Shown: positions 41,604-49,493 of the stretch, in pieces
Numbering within the stretch: position 1 is the stretch's first letter
Layout of the letters: every line of letters begins with the position of its first letter
DNA from: Gemmatimonadales bacterium
Lineage (GTDB): Bacteria > Gemmatimonadota > Gemmatimonadetes > Gemmatimonadales > GWC2-71-9
NCBI GenBank assembly: GCA_036279355.1
Contig: DASUJH010000047.1
Coordinates: forward strand, 33,611-97,610
Reading direction: 5' to 3'
Length of the DNA: 64,000 bases
The notes under the pieces: generated by a model
Told to the model about the DNA's origin: nothing
Seen by the model: the letters and a program-made list of their open reading frames with translations, nothing else
The model's database searches: none
Position numbers and translations under genes: made by a program

Positions 41604-42478
41604 CCGTTTGCCTGGGTGCCTGCCCGGGCATTCGCACTCACCTCGCGTGCGAGGCCGTCGAGCCTCCTGGGCTCGCGGCCGAGCACCCGGCGCATGGCGG
41701 CCAACTCATCCGGGCCGGCCGCCAGCCCATGCCGCTGGAAGTGCTCGTACATGATCCTGAGGTCGTGGATCAACCACCCCGGCAGCATGGCGCGTACCAT
41801 ACCTTCCCACGCATCGAGATCGTTGCCCGCATAACGCACCTGGCGCCCCAGGTGGCGGCTCCAGACTTCCGCCGTGCCGCGGCCGGTGAGCACGTCCGGC
41901 CCGACGAGCGCGTACGTCATGCCGGCGTGCCCGTCCTCGGTGAGCGCCTTCACCACGACGGCCGCGATGTCCCGCACGTCCACCGGGCTCAGGCCCACGT
42001 CGCCGATCGGCGTGGGGTAGACGCCTTTGCGCATAGCGTCGAGCACCAGCAGGTCCATCTGCATGAACTGGTTCGGGCGCACGATGGTGTAGGGGATCTT
42101 GGAGCCGCGGATCGCGCGCTCGACCGGGATCTTGTTGGCGAATATCGGGATGTGGGGCGCCGAATCGACCCGGTGCACCGACATGTATACCAAGCGGCCG
42201 ACCCGCGCGGCCGTTGCCGCGGCGACCGCGGCGAGCCCGAGCTCGGTCTCGTTCTGGTCGAGCGGCGTCATGAGGAACGCGCGCTCCGCGCCCGCGAAGG
42301 CCGGGCCGAGCGAGGCAGGGCTCGCCATGTCGCCGATTGCGGCGGTGGCGCCCTCGGGCAGCGCGGCACTCTTCTCCGCCGATCGCGTGAGCACCCGTAC
42401 CGGCAGGCCGCGCGCGAGGAGCTCTCGCACGACCGCGCCGCCCACGTTGCCGGTTCCTCCGATCACGAGCGTGGTCAT
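41600..42478 (-). CDS. NmrA-like NAD(P)-binding protein
   Basis: 292 residues of the atypical SDR type. VIGGTGNVGGAVVRELLARG is the nucleotide loop, then GDMASPASLGPAFAGAERAF and IPYTIVRPNQFMQMDLL. The usual YxxxK pair is not obvious, as expected for NmrA/HSCARG-like sensors and some quinone reductases (QorB-like). GAGGAGG is five bases before ATG 42478. Divergent from the MATE gene with a 49-bp gap, so the two may be co-regulated. Confidence 0.88.
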   Translation of the reverse strand: MTTLVIGGTGNVGGAVVRELLARGLPVRVLTRSAEKSAALPEGATAAIGDMASPASLGPAFAGAERAFLMTPLDQNETELGLAAVAAATAARVGRLVYMSVHRVDSAPHIPIFANKIPVERAIRGSKIPYTIVRPNQFMQMDLLVLDAMRKGVYPTPIGDVGLSPVDVRDIAAVVVKALTEDGHAGMTYALVGPDVLTGRGTAEVWSRHLGRQVRYAGNDLDAWEGMVRAMLPGWLIHDLRIMYEHFQRHGLAAGPDELAAMRRVLGREPRRLDGLAREVSANARAGTQANG

Positions 42479-42527
42479 GCGCGCCTCCTCGTTAGCTTTC
42501 GCCGCTTCCCGCCGCACCGGAGTTGTC

Positions 42528-43970
42528 GTGCCGCTGCCCGAGTCCACACTGCGCCGACCGTCAGCCCGTGAGGGCGGAGGCGGCCGGCTGCCGACGCGCG
42601 CCGAGCTGGCGGCGCTGCTGCGCCTCGCCGTACCCGTGGTCGTGGTACAGGTGGGGCTCATGGCGATGGGCGTCGTGGACTCTATCATGGTGGGCCATGT
42701 CTCCGCCACGGCGCTCGCGGCGGTCGCCATCGGCAATCTCTACTTCTTCGGGCTCGCTGTCTTCGGCATGGGCGTGCTGCTGGCGCTCGATCCCGTCGTG
42801 TCGCAGGCGGTGGGCGCCGGGGACGAGCCGGCCGTAGCGCGCGCGTTGCAACGCGGGCTCGTGCTCGCCGCGGCGATCAGCGTACCCACGGCGCTCCTGC
42901 TGCTCACCGCCCGTCCGTTCCTCACCTGGGCCGGGCAGCCGGCGGCCGTCATCCCGGACGCGGCCGCTTACGCGGCGTGCTCGGTGCCCGGCGTACTGCC
43001 GTTCTTCGGGTTCATCGTGATACGCCAGACGCTCCAGGCGCTCCACCGGATGCGGCCCATCGTGCTCGTCATCGTGCTCGCGAACCTCGCGAACGTGGGC
43101 TTCAACTGGGTGCTCATCTACGGCCATCTCGGCATGCCGCCGCTCGGCGTGGTGGGCTCCGCCTGGTCCACCACGATCAGCCGCTGTCTCATGGGGCTCG
43201 GCATCGTGACGCTCGCCTGGCCCGAGCTGGAGAGCCGGCTCCTGCCGCTCCGGCCGGAGCTTCGCGCGTGGGCGCCGCTCGCCCGGATGTTTCGCCTCGG
43301 GCTTCCGATCGGCTTGCAGTTTCTGCTCGAGTCGAGCGTGTTCGGCACGGTGCTGCTCCTCATGGGCCGGCTCGGTACCGTGCCGGTGGCGGCGCATCAG
43401 GTCGCGATCAACATCGCGTCGCTCACCTTCATGGTGCCGCTCGGTGTGTCCAGCGCGGCCACGGTGCTCGTGGGCAACGCCGTCGGCCGGGGCGACGCGC
43501 GCGGCGCGCGGCGGGCGGCGCGCGCCTCGCTCGTGGTCGGGGCCGGGTTCATGGCGCTCACCGCGCTCGTCATGTTGCTCCTGCCGGTGCCGCTCGCCCG
43601 CGCGTATTCGCGCGACGCGGACGTGATCGCCCTGGCCGCGACGCTGCTCCCCATCGCGGGCGCGTTCCAGGTGTTCGACGGCTTGCAGGTCGTCTCGATC
43701 GGCATCCTGCGCGGGCTGGCCGACACCCGGGCGCCGTTCATCATCGCACTGCTCGGCTTCTGGCTGCTCGGTTTTCCGGTGAGCCTCTGGCTCGGCTTCC
43801 GCACGCCGCTCGGCCCTGCGGGACTCTGGTGGGGCCTCGTCGTGGGACTGGTCGCGGTGGCGACACTGCTGCTCCTCCGCGTGCGCGCGCGGCTCCGGCG
43901 CGACGTGCGGCGGTTCGCGATCGATGATGCGGGACCGGCCGCGGGCGCCCCGCTCACGCTCGCCGTCTGA
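42528..43970 (+). CDS. MATE-family multidrug efflux transporter
   Basis: 480 residues with about twelve transmembrane helices in two halves. VVVVQVGLMAMGVVDSIMVG and VGAGDEPAVARALQRGLVL in the first half, and PVAAHQVAINIASLTFMVPL and TVLVGNAVGRGDARGARRAA in the second, are NorM-type signatures. It likely exports cationic or aromatic compounds using Na+ or H+. GTG 42528 has GGAG five bases before it; the open frame upstream is antisense to the NmrA-like gene. Confidence 0.93.
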   Translation: MPLPESTLRRPSAREGGGGRLPTRAELAALLRLAVPVVVVQVGLMAMGVVDSIMVGHVSATALAAVAIGNLYFFGLAVFGMGVLLALDPVVSQAVGAGDEPAVARALQRGLVLAAAISVPTALLLLTARPFLTWAGQPAAVIPDAAAYAACSVPGVLPFFGFIVIRQTLQALHRMRPIVLVIVLANLANVGFNWVLIYGHLGMPPLGVVGSAWSTTISRCLMGLGIVTLAWPELESRLLPLRPELRAWAPLARMFRLGLPIGLQFLLESSVFGTVLLLMGRLGTVPVAAHQVAINIASLTFMVPLGVSSAATVLVGNAVGRGDARGARRAARASLVVGAGFMALTALVMLLLPVPLARAYSRDADVIALAATLLPIAGAFQVFDGLQVVSIGILRGLADTRAPFIIALLGFWLLGFPVSLWLGFRTPLGPAGLWWGLVVGLVAVATLLLLRVRARLRRDVRRFAIDDAGPAAGAPLTLAV

Positions 43971-44011
43971 CGGGATGCGCGCCGGAGGTGCTGCCGGCCT
44001 GCGCCGTTCGC

Positions 44012-45655
44012 CTATCCACGCGGAGCCACCAGCCGCTCGCACCAGCCGAGGGCGCCGTCGACCACGAGTGCCAGCAGCGCGGCCGGAATCGCGCCGGAGA
44101 GCACCATGCGGGTGTCATTGAGCGAGAGCCCGGCGACGATCGGGTCGCCCAGCCCGCCGGCGCCGATGAACGCGGCGAGCGTCGCGGTGCCGACGTCGAG
44201 CACGGCAGCGGTGCGGATGCCGGCAAGGATCACCGGCGCCGCGAGCGGAAGGCGCACGTACCGGAGCGTCTGACCCGGCGTCATGCCGAGCGCGTGTGAA
44301 GCGCGCACCGCGTCGGGGTCGGCGGCGCGGACGCCGGTGTAGGTGTTGCGCAGGATCGGATAGAGCGAATAGAGGAAAAGCGCGACGAGCGCCGGCACCA
44401 CGCCGATTCCGAGGAGCGGCAACATGAAGGCGAGGAGCGCGATGCTGGGGATCGTCTGGAGCACGCCGGCGGCGCGGATGGCCGATTCGGCGGCGCCGGC
44501 CGCGCGCTCGAGCGCGAGCCCCGCGGGGACCGCGACGAGCACCGCGGCGCCGAGCGAGAGCGCGACGAGCAGCAGGTGCCGCAGCGTGAGCCGGGCGAGC
44601 AGCGCGCGCCGATCCACGAGATAGGACAGCAGCGAGCCGCGCTCGCGCCGACCGCTGCGCGCGCCGCCGGGCGTACTCCGCGTCGCGGCGCCCGCCCGCG
44701 CTCCTGCGGCGCCGGCGCGCGACGCCACCAGCCCGAGTTGCGCCAACGCCTCGGCTGCGACCGCCGCCACCGGCCTGCTCTCCACCTCCACCTGCTCGTT
44801 GAGCCGCCGCATCGCGCTGTCGCTCAACCGTCCGCTCAGCTCGGTGAGCGCGAGCAGGGCGCCGGGGTCTTCGCGTGCGATCCGTGCGCCGGCCAGCGCG
44901 GCGGCGTAGTAGGGCGGGAAGAAGTGGCGGTCGTCCTGGAGCACCACGAGGTCGTAGCGCGCGATGAACCCGTCGGTCGAGTAGCCGTCGATCACGTCCA
45001 CGCTGCCCGCGGCCAGCGCCTGGTACTTGACCGCGGGCACGAGCGGGCGCACCGCGCGGAGCTCGAGGCCGTAGGCGCGGCGAAGCCCCGGCAGTCCGTC
45101 GGGCCGACCGATGAAGTCCGGCGTGAATCCCGCCACGAGCGCCGGGCCGGCGCGCGCGAGGTCGGTGAGCGTGCGCAGGCGATAGCGCCGCGCGGTCTCC
45201 GGCCGCACCGCGATGGCGTACGTGTTCTCGAAGCCGAGCGGCGGAAGCCAGCGCATCCCCCAGCGGCGGCGGAACTCGGTCGCCACGCGGGCATAGACGG
45301 CGCGTGGGTCGGAGAGCGTCGAGTCGTGCAGGATGGCCAGAAGGCCGGTGCCGGTGTACTCGGGGTACACGTCGATGGCGCCGGATTCGAGCGCGCCGAA
45401 GGCGAGCTCCGTTGCCCCGAGCCCGAGGCGGCGGTCCACCGAATAGCCCCGCGCTTCGAGCAACTGCGCGAACAGCTCGGCCAGGAGATACGACTCGCCG
45501 AAGGGCTTCGACGCGACGATGACCGGACGCGCGGCGGTCTGCGCGCGCACCCGTCCGGCGGCCGCGAGTGCGACCACGAGCAAAAGCCCCGGGAGCGCGG
45601 CGGCGCGCGCCAGGGGCCGGCGCGCCACGGCACGGCGCGCCACCCGCCGCGTCAC
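44012..45655 (-). CDS. Glycine betaine/choline-type ABC substrate-binding protein fused to permease
   Basis: 547 residues. A signal sequence ends near GRVRA-QT. The substrate-binding domain (about 40-310) is OpuAC type: VIVASKPFGESYLLAELFAQ, DVYPEYTGTG and VIDGYSTDGFI. After an Ala/Arg/Gly linker the OpuCB/ProW-type permease (about 345-547) begins: LQTIPSIALLAFMLPLLGIG and FIGAGGLGDPIVAGLSL. It imports compatible solutes or choline-like compounds. Binding domain first and permease second is the reverse of the common fused order. The GTG at 45655 lies in a tandem repeat, 30 bp after the ATPase stop. Confidence 0.88.
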   Translation of the reverse strand: MTRRVARRAVARRPLARAAALPGLLLVVALAAAGRVRAQTAARPVIVASKPFGESYLLAELFAQLLEARGYSVDRRLGLGATELAFGALESGAIDVYPEYTGTGLLAILHDSTLSDPRAVYARVATEFRRRWGMRWLPPLGFENTYAIAVRPETARRYRLRTLTDLARAGPALVAGFTPDFIGRPDGLPGLRRAYGLELRAVRPLVPAVKYQALAAGSVDVIDGYSTDGFIARYDLVVLQDDRHFFPPYYAAALAGARIAREDPGALLALTELSGRLSDSAMRRLNEQVEVESRPVAAVAAEALAQLGLVASRAGAAGARAGAATRSTPGGARSGRRERGSLLSYLVDRRALLARLTLRHLLLVALSLGAAVLVAVPAGLALERAAGAAESAIRAAGVLQTIPSIALLAFMLPLLGIGVVPALVALFLYSLYPILRNTYTGVRAADPDAVRASHALGMTPGQTLRYVRLPLAAPVILAGIRTAAVLDVGTATLAAFIGAGGLGDPIVAGLSLNDTRMVLSGAIPAALLALVVDGALGWCERLVAPRG

Positions 45656-45699
45656 GCCACCCGCCGGGTCACGCCACCCGCCGGGTCACGCCACCCGCG
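45651..45699. repeat. 17-bp tandem repeat at the ABC gene junction
   Basis: GTCACGCCACCCGCCGG occurs twice in full (45651-45667, 45668-45684) and a third time for 14 bases. It spans the end of the ATPase gene and the start of the permease fusion gene. Each unit holds a GTG on the minus strand, but only 45655 is in frame. Confidence 0.9.
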
Positions 45700-46432
45700 C
45701 CCGCGTGATGAGCTCCGCCACGTACGCCGTCGCCGGCGCGCGCACCAGCTCTTCCGGGGCCGCCGTCTGCTCGATCCGCCCCCGCCTCAGCACCGCCACC
45801 CGGTCCGCCAGCTCCAGCGCCTCGCGCAGGTCGTGGGTCACGAGCACGCTGGTGAAACCCAGCTCCCGTCGCCACGCGGCGAACGCCGCCTGAAGCTCCG
45901 CCCGGGTGATCGCGTCGAGCGCGCCGAACGGCTCGTCCAACAGCACGACGCCGCGGCTCCCGGCGAGCGCCCGCGCCACCGCGGCCCGCTGCCGCTCGCC
46001 GCCGGACAGCTCGCGGGGCCAGCGCCGCCCGAATCGCTCGGCGTCGAGCCCCACCAGCCCGAGCGCCTCGCGGGCACGTTCGGTTGCGTCCACCTCTCCA
46101 CGGAGCCACGGCACGAGCGCGACGTTGCGTTCCACCCGCCAGTGTGGGAGCAGGCCGCCTTCCTGCGGTACGTAGCCCATTCGTCGCCGGAGCGCCACCG
46201 GATCGAGCGTTCGCGCCTCGACGCCCTCGACCAGCACCCGTCCCGCATCAGGTTCGACCAGCCGGTTGAAGCAGCGGAGCAAGGTGCTCTTGCCCGCGCC
46301 GCTCTCGCCGATGAGCGCCACGCATTCGCCGCGAGGCACGTCGAGCGACACGTCGTCGAGCGCCACCACCGTGCCGTGGCGCTTCACCACCGCCTGCGCG
46401 GCGAGCGCAGGCGCTGAGCCTGGTTCGGGCAT
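45686..46432 (-). CDS. ABC transporter ATPase, OpuCA/ProV type
   Basis: 248 residues. Walker A is GESGAGKST, the Q-loop MGYVPQEGGLLPHW, the signature LSGGERQR, Walker B VVLLDEPFGALD, and the switch His VLVTHDL. It lacks the C-terminal CBS domains that osmosensing OpuA/OpuC ATPases carry, so ionic-strength gating of that type is unlikely. It energises the fused binding protein/permease that follows. The ATG has no Shine-Dalgarno but has TAGGAT six bases upstream. Confidence 0.92.
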   Translation of the reverse strand: MPEPGSAPALAAQAVVKRHGTVVALDDVSLDVPRGECVALIGESGAGKSTLLRCFNRLVEPDAGRVLVEGVEARTLDPVALRRRMGYVPQEGGLLPHWRVERNVALVPWLRGEVDATERAREALGLVGLDAERFGRRWPRELSGGERQRAAVARALAGSRGVVLLDEPFGALDAITRAELQAAFAAWRRELGFTSVLVTHDLREALELADRVAVLRRGRIEQTAAPEELVRAPATAYVAELITRARVA

Positions 46433-46438
46433 CCGACG

Positions 46439-46444
46439 ATCCTA
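46439..46444 (-). promoter_or_regulatory. -10-like box (TAGGAT) 6 nt before the ABC ATPase ATG
   Basis: TAGGAT-CGTCGG-ATG on the minus strand. It matches four of six TATAAT bases; with no ribosome site, this suggests a leaderless mRNA for the transporter operon. Confidence 0.45.
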
Positions 46445-46532
46445 ACACCCGCCGGCCCGCCCTGCGACCTGGATCACAGTCACCTCCGCCGGTCCGCGGG
46501 CAGTTTGGGCGAGCCGTTCCAGGAGCAGAGGC

Positions 46533-48167
46533 GTGGACAAGGCCGTCCGGGACACCCGGGGCGCGTGGTGGGGTGCGGTGGTGATCGGCGGGGGCGCGCT
46601 CTGGCTCGCCGGGTTTCTCTTCGCGCGCTGGCCGGCGCCGCTCTTTGCCAACTTCAACTCCAATTCGCCGATCGACGCCGCCTTCTTCGCGTGGGCCGGC
46701 CAGGCGGTGCGGCACGGCGGCACGCCGTACCTCACGTTCTGGGATCACAAGCCGCCGCTCGTCTTCCTCATCGACGCGGGCGCGCTTTCGATTTCGGCGG
46801 GACGCGTGTGGGGCATCTGGCTCGTGAGCCTCGCGACGCTGGTCGCGACCCTCGTGCTGGGCTACGCCGCGATGCGCCGCCTCTTCGCAACTGCCGGCAC
46901 CCCCGGCGCCGCGTTCGGCGCCGTCGCCTTTGCCGCCTCCGTGCCGGCCATCATGCCGTCCAATTTGACGGAGCAGTACGTCCTGCCGCTCGAGATGGGC
47001 GCTTTGCTCGTCTTCGCGCGCGCGCGCGAAGCGCCGCACCGCTCACTCGGCGCCGGCTTTGCTCTCGGCGTGCTGGGCGGGCTGTCGTTCATGCTGCGGC
47101 AGAATCTCTTCGGGGCCGAGCTCATCGCGGCCGTGGTGCTCGCGTGGCTCATGCTGCGCGCGGCCGGCGCCGGCGCCGTCCTCCGGCTCATCATGGGCGG
47201 CGTGCTCGGCGCGCTCGCCGTCATGCTCCCGATCGTCCTCTGGCTCTGGGCGCGCGGCGCCCTCGGCGCGTTCTACGATCAGGCTTTTCACTACAACAAC
47301 CTTTACACCGCCGTAAGCGTGAAGGCGCGGGTGCGCGCCGCATACGATGGGCTCCGCATGGCCACCGGCACCCTGCCGCTGGTCGTGCCGCTCGCGGGCT
47401 GGCTGCTCGCGGCGCGCCGGCTCGTACGCGGCGGCGGACCCGCCGATCGCGCCACGCTGCTCCTGGCAATCGCCTGGCTTCCGCTCGAGCTGGCGCTCGC
47501 CTCGGTGTCAGGCCGAGCCTACGCGCACTACTTCGCGACGCTGCTGCCGCCGCTCGCGCTGCTGTCGGGTTATCTCGTGGCCGAGATTGCCGCGGCGCTC
47601 GCACCGTCGGTGCTCCGGGCCGCCGCACTCGTTGGGGCACTCGGCGCGGCGCTCGCGATCCCGGTCGCACTCGATCTGGCGGTGAGCCTCCGCGCCGACG
47701 GGCTCCCGCGCGCCCGCGCCGCCCAGGTCGCCGCCGTCGCCGGCTACGTCCGCCGCACCACGGCGCCGGATGCCCGCGTGCTCGTCTGGGGCCACGCCGC
47801 CGACGTCCTGCTCCTCTCCGACCGCCGCCCCGCGAGCCGGTTCGTCTACCCGCTCCCGCTCCTCACACCGCGCTACGCGGACAGCGCGCTCGTTGCCAGC
47901 TTCCTCGCGGACCTCCGCGCGAGCGATCCGCCGGTCATCATCGATGCCACGCCGAACGCCCCGCCCGGCGACGATCTCGTCCCCTCGCTCGGCACCTGGA
48001 ATCCGGGGTGGCGCTACCCGCCCGCGGCCACCGGATCGGGCAGCACCAGCCGCGCGTGGTGGCATATGACCCCGGCCCTCCACGCCTTCTACGACTACGT
48101 CTCCGCGCACTATGTCCTGGCCGACAGCATCGGCCCCGAGCGCTGGGCCGTGTACCGGCTACGGTGA
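46533..48167 (+). CDS. ArnT/PMT-like membrane glycosyltransferase
   Basis: 544 residues with about ten to twelve transmembrane helices. The first loop carries NSPIDAAFFAWAGQAVRHGG and TPYLTFWDHKPPLVFLIDAG, the Asp and KPPL pattern of GT-39/ArnT-type enzymes that use polyprenyl-phosphate sugars. The C-terminal 130 residues form a periplasmic domain. Acceptor unknown. GTG 46533 follows AGGAGCAGAGGC. Divergent from the ABC transporter and overlapping the convergent CsbD gene by nine bases. Confidence 0.8.
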   Translation: MDKAVRDTRGAWWGAVVIGGGALWLAGFLFARWPAPLFANFNSNSPIDAAFFAWAGQAVRHGGTPYLTFWDHKPPLVFLIDAGALSISAGRVWGIWLVSLATLVATLVLGYAAMRRLFATAGTPGAAFGAVAFAASVPAIMPSNLTEQYVLPLEMGALLVFARAREAPHRSLGAGFALGVLGGLSFMLRQNLFGAELIAAVVLAWLMLRAAGAGAVLRLIMGGVLGALAVMLPIVLWLWARGALGAFYDQAFHYNNLYTAVSVKARVRAAYDGLRMATGTLPLVVPLAGWLLAARRLVRGGGPADRATLLLAIAWLPLELALASVSGRAYAHYFATLLPPLALLSGYLVAEIAAALAPSVLRAAALVGALGAALAIPVALDLAVSLRADGLPRARAAQVAAVAGYVRRTTAPDARVLVWGHAADVLLLSDRRPASRFVYPLPLLTPRYADSALVASFLADLRASDPPVIIDATPNAPPGDDLVPSLGTWNPGWRYPPAATGSGSTSRAWWHMTPALHAFYDYVSAHYVLADSIGPERWAVYRLR

Positions 48168-48374
48168 TGAACGCCGGTTCTTCCCGAAATGCCGCTCCAC
48201 CTTGCCGGCCGCGTCCTGCACCTTGCCTTTCGCCTGGTCCACCTTGCCTTCGACCTGCATCGACGTATCGCCGGTCAGTCCGCCGGCCGCATCCTTTACC
48301 CGCCCCTTCACCTGCTTCGCCTTGCCCTGGGCCGAATCCTCCAGCCCTTCCTGGGTAATGTCCCTCTTGGGCAT
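48159..48374 (-). CDS. CsbD-family stress protein
   Basis: 71 residues of typical CsbD type: DITQEGLEDSAQGKAKQVKG, RVKDAAGGLTGDTSMQVEGK and VDQAKGKVQDAAGKVERHFG. Such proteins are small, polar and general-stress induced in other bacteria, with no known reaction. GGGAGGG before ATG 48374 fixes the start. The 3' end overlaps the glycosyltransferase gene. Confidence 0.93.
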   Translation of the reverse strand: MPKRDITQEGLEDSAQGKAKQVKGRVKDAAGGLTGDTSMQVEGKVDQAKGKVQDAAGKVERHFGKNRRSSP

Positions 48375-48464
48375 CGTGCCCTCCCGGTGTGGCGTGTGTC
48401 GCGGCCCGGATCGGAGCCGCGGCGCCAATCTGTGTGCCGGGCGGGAGGGCCGCGGGGCCTTCGC

Positions 48465-49481
48465 TCACGTCGCATCGGTGACGAGCACGCCCGCTCCACG
48501 TATCCGTCCTGATCGGAGCCGCGCGAGCGCCTCGTTTGCCTGGCCGAGCGCAAATATCTCGGTCGCGACGGCGAGCGGGACCCGCGCGGCAAGCGAGAGG
48601 AACTCCCGGCCGTCCCGGCGCGTAAGGTTCGCCACGGAACGAAGGACCCGCTCGCCCCAGAGGACGTCGTATGGAAAGCTCGGGATCGGGCTCATGTGGA
48701 TGCCGGCGCACACCACAGTGCCGCCTTTGGCGACGGCGCGGAGTGCGGCCGGCACCAGCGCGCCCACCGGGGCAAAGAGAACGGCCGCGTCGAGCGGCTC
48801 GGGCGGCGGCTCGTCGGACGGCCCCGCCCACTCCGCACCCAGCTCGCGCGCAAAGCGCTGGCTTTCGGTGTCGCCCGGGCGAGTGAAGGCGAACACCCGC
48901 CGCCCCTCGTGCCGCGCCACCTGGGCCACGAGGTGCGCCGCCGCGCCGAACCCGTACAGCCCGAGCCGCTGCGCGTCTCCGGCGGCGCTGAGGGCCCGGT
49001 GACCGATCAGGCCGGCACAGAGGAGTGGCGCGGCGTCCGCGTCGCCGTACTGTTGAGGGATCGGGAAGCAGAACCGCTCGTCGGCCACGACCAGCTCGGC
49101 GTAGCCGCCGTCGAGGGTATAGCCGGTGAACCGGGCGCGGTCGCATAAATTTTCGCGGCCGCTGCGGCAATAGTCGCACACGCCGCAGGTCCAGCCGAGC
49201 CAGGGGACGCCGACCCGGTCGCCCACGGCAAACGGCGCGGCGGCGCCTCGTGCGGCAGTGGCACCCGAAGGCCCGCGCTCGACCACGCGCCCCACGATCT
49301 CGTGGCCGAGCACGAGCGGAAGTCTGGGATCGGGCAGCTCGCCGTCGGCCACGTGCAGGTCGGTGCGGCAGACGCCGCAGGCGCCCACGGCAAGCAGCAC
49401 CTGACCCGGGCGCGGCACCGGCCGCGGCAGATCAACCGGTTTGAGCGGCGCGCCGGGCCGCTCGAGCACCATCGCACGCAT
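48465..49481 (-). CDS. Zinc-dependent alcohol dehydrogenase
   Basis: 338 residues of the medium-chain dehydrogenase family. CGVCRTDLHVADGELPDP supplies the catalytic Zn Cys, and LVLGHEIVG the Glu/His pair. CGVCDYCRSGRENLC holds the four Cys of the structural Zn. The NAD site is LGLYGFGAAAHLVAQVARHE, close to YGFGASAH of the propanol-preferring/AdhP-like alcohol dehydrogenases that use NAD and primary alcohols. ATG 49481 is only 12 bases from the likely TTG of the divergent kinase gene. The frame continues upstream without homology. Confidence 0.93.
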   Translation of the reverse strand: MRAMVLERPGAPLKPVDLPRPVPRPGQVLLAVGACGVCRTDLHVADGELPDPRLPLVLGHEIVGRVVERGPSGATAARGAAAPFAVGDRVGVPWLGWTCGVCDYCRSGRENLCDRARFTGYTLDGGYAELVVADERFCFPIPQQYGDADAAPLLCAGLIGHRALSAAGDAQRLGLYGFGAAAHLVAQVARHEGRRVFAFTRPGDTESQRFARELGAEWAGPSDEPPPEPLDAAVLFAPVGALVPAALRAVAKGGTVVCAGIHMSPIPSFPYDVLWGERVLRSVANLTRRDGREFLSLAARVPLAVATEIFALGQANEALARLRSGRIRGAGVLVTDAT

Positions 49482-49493
49482 GGGAGCCAAAGC

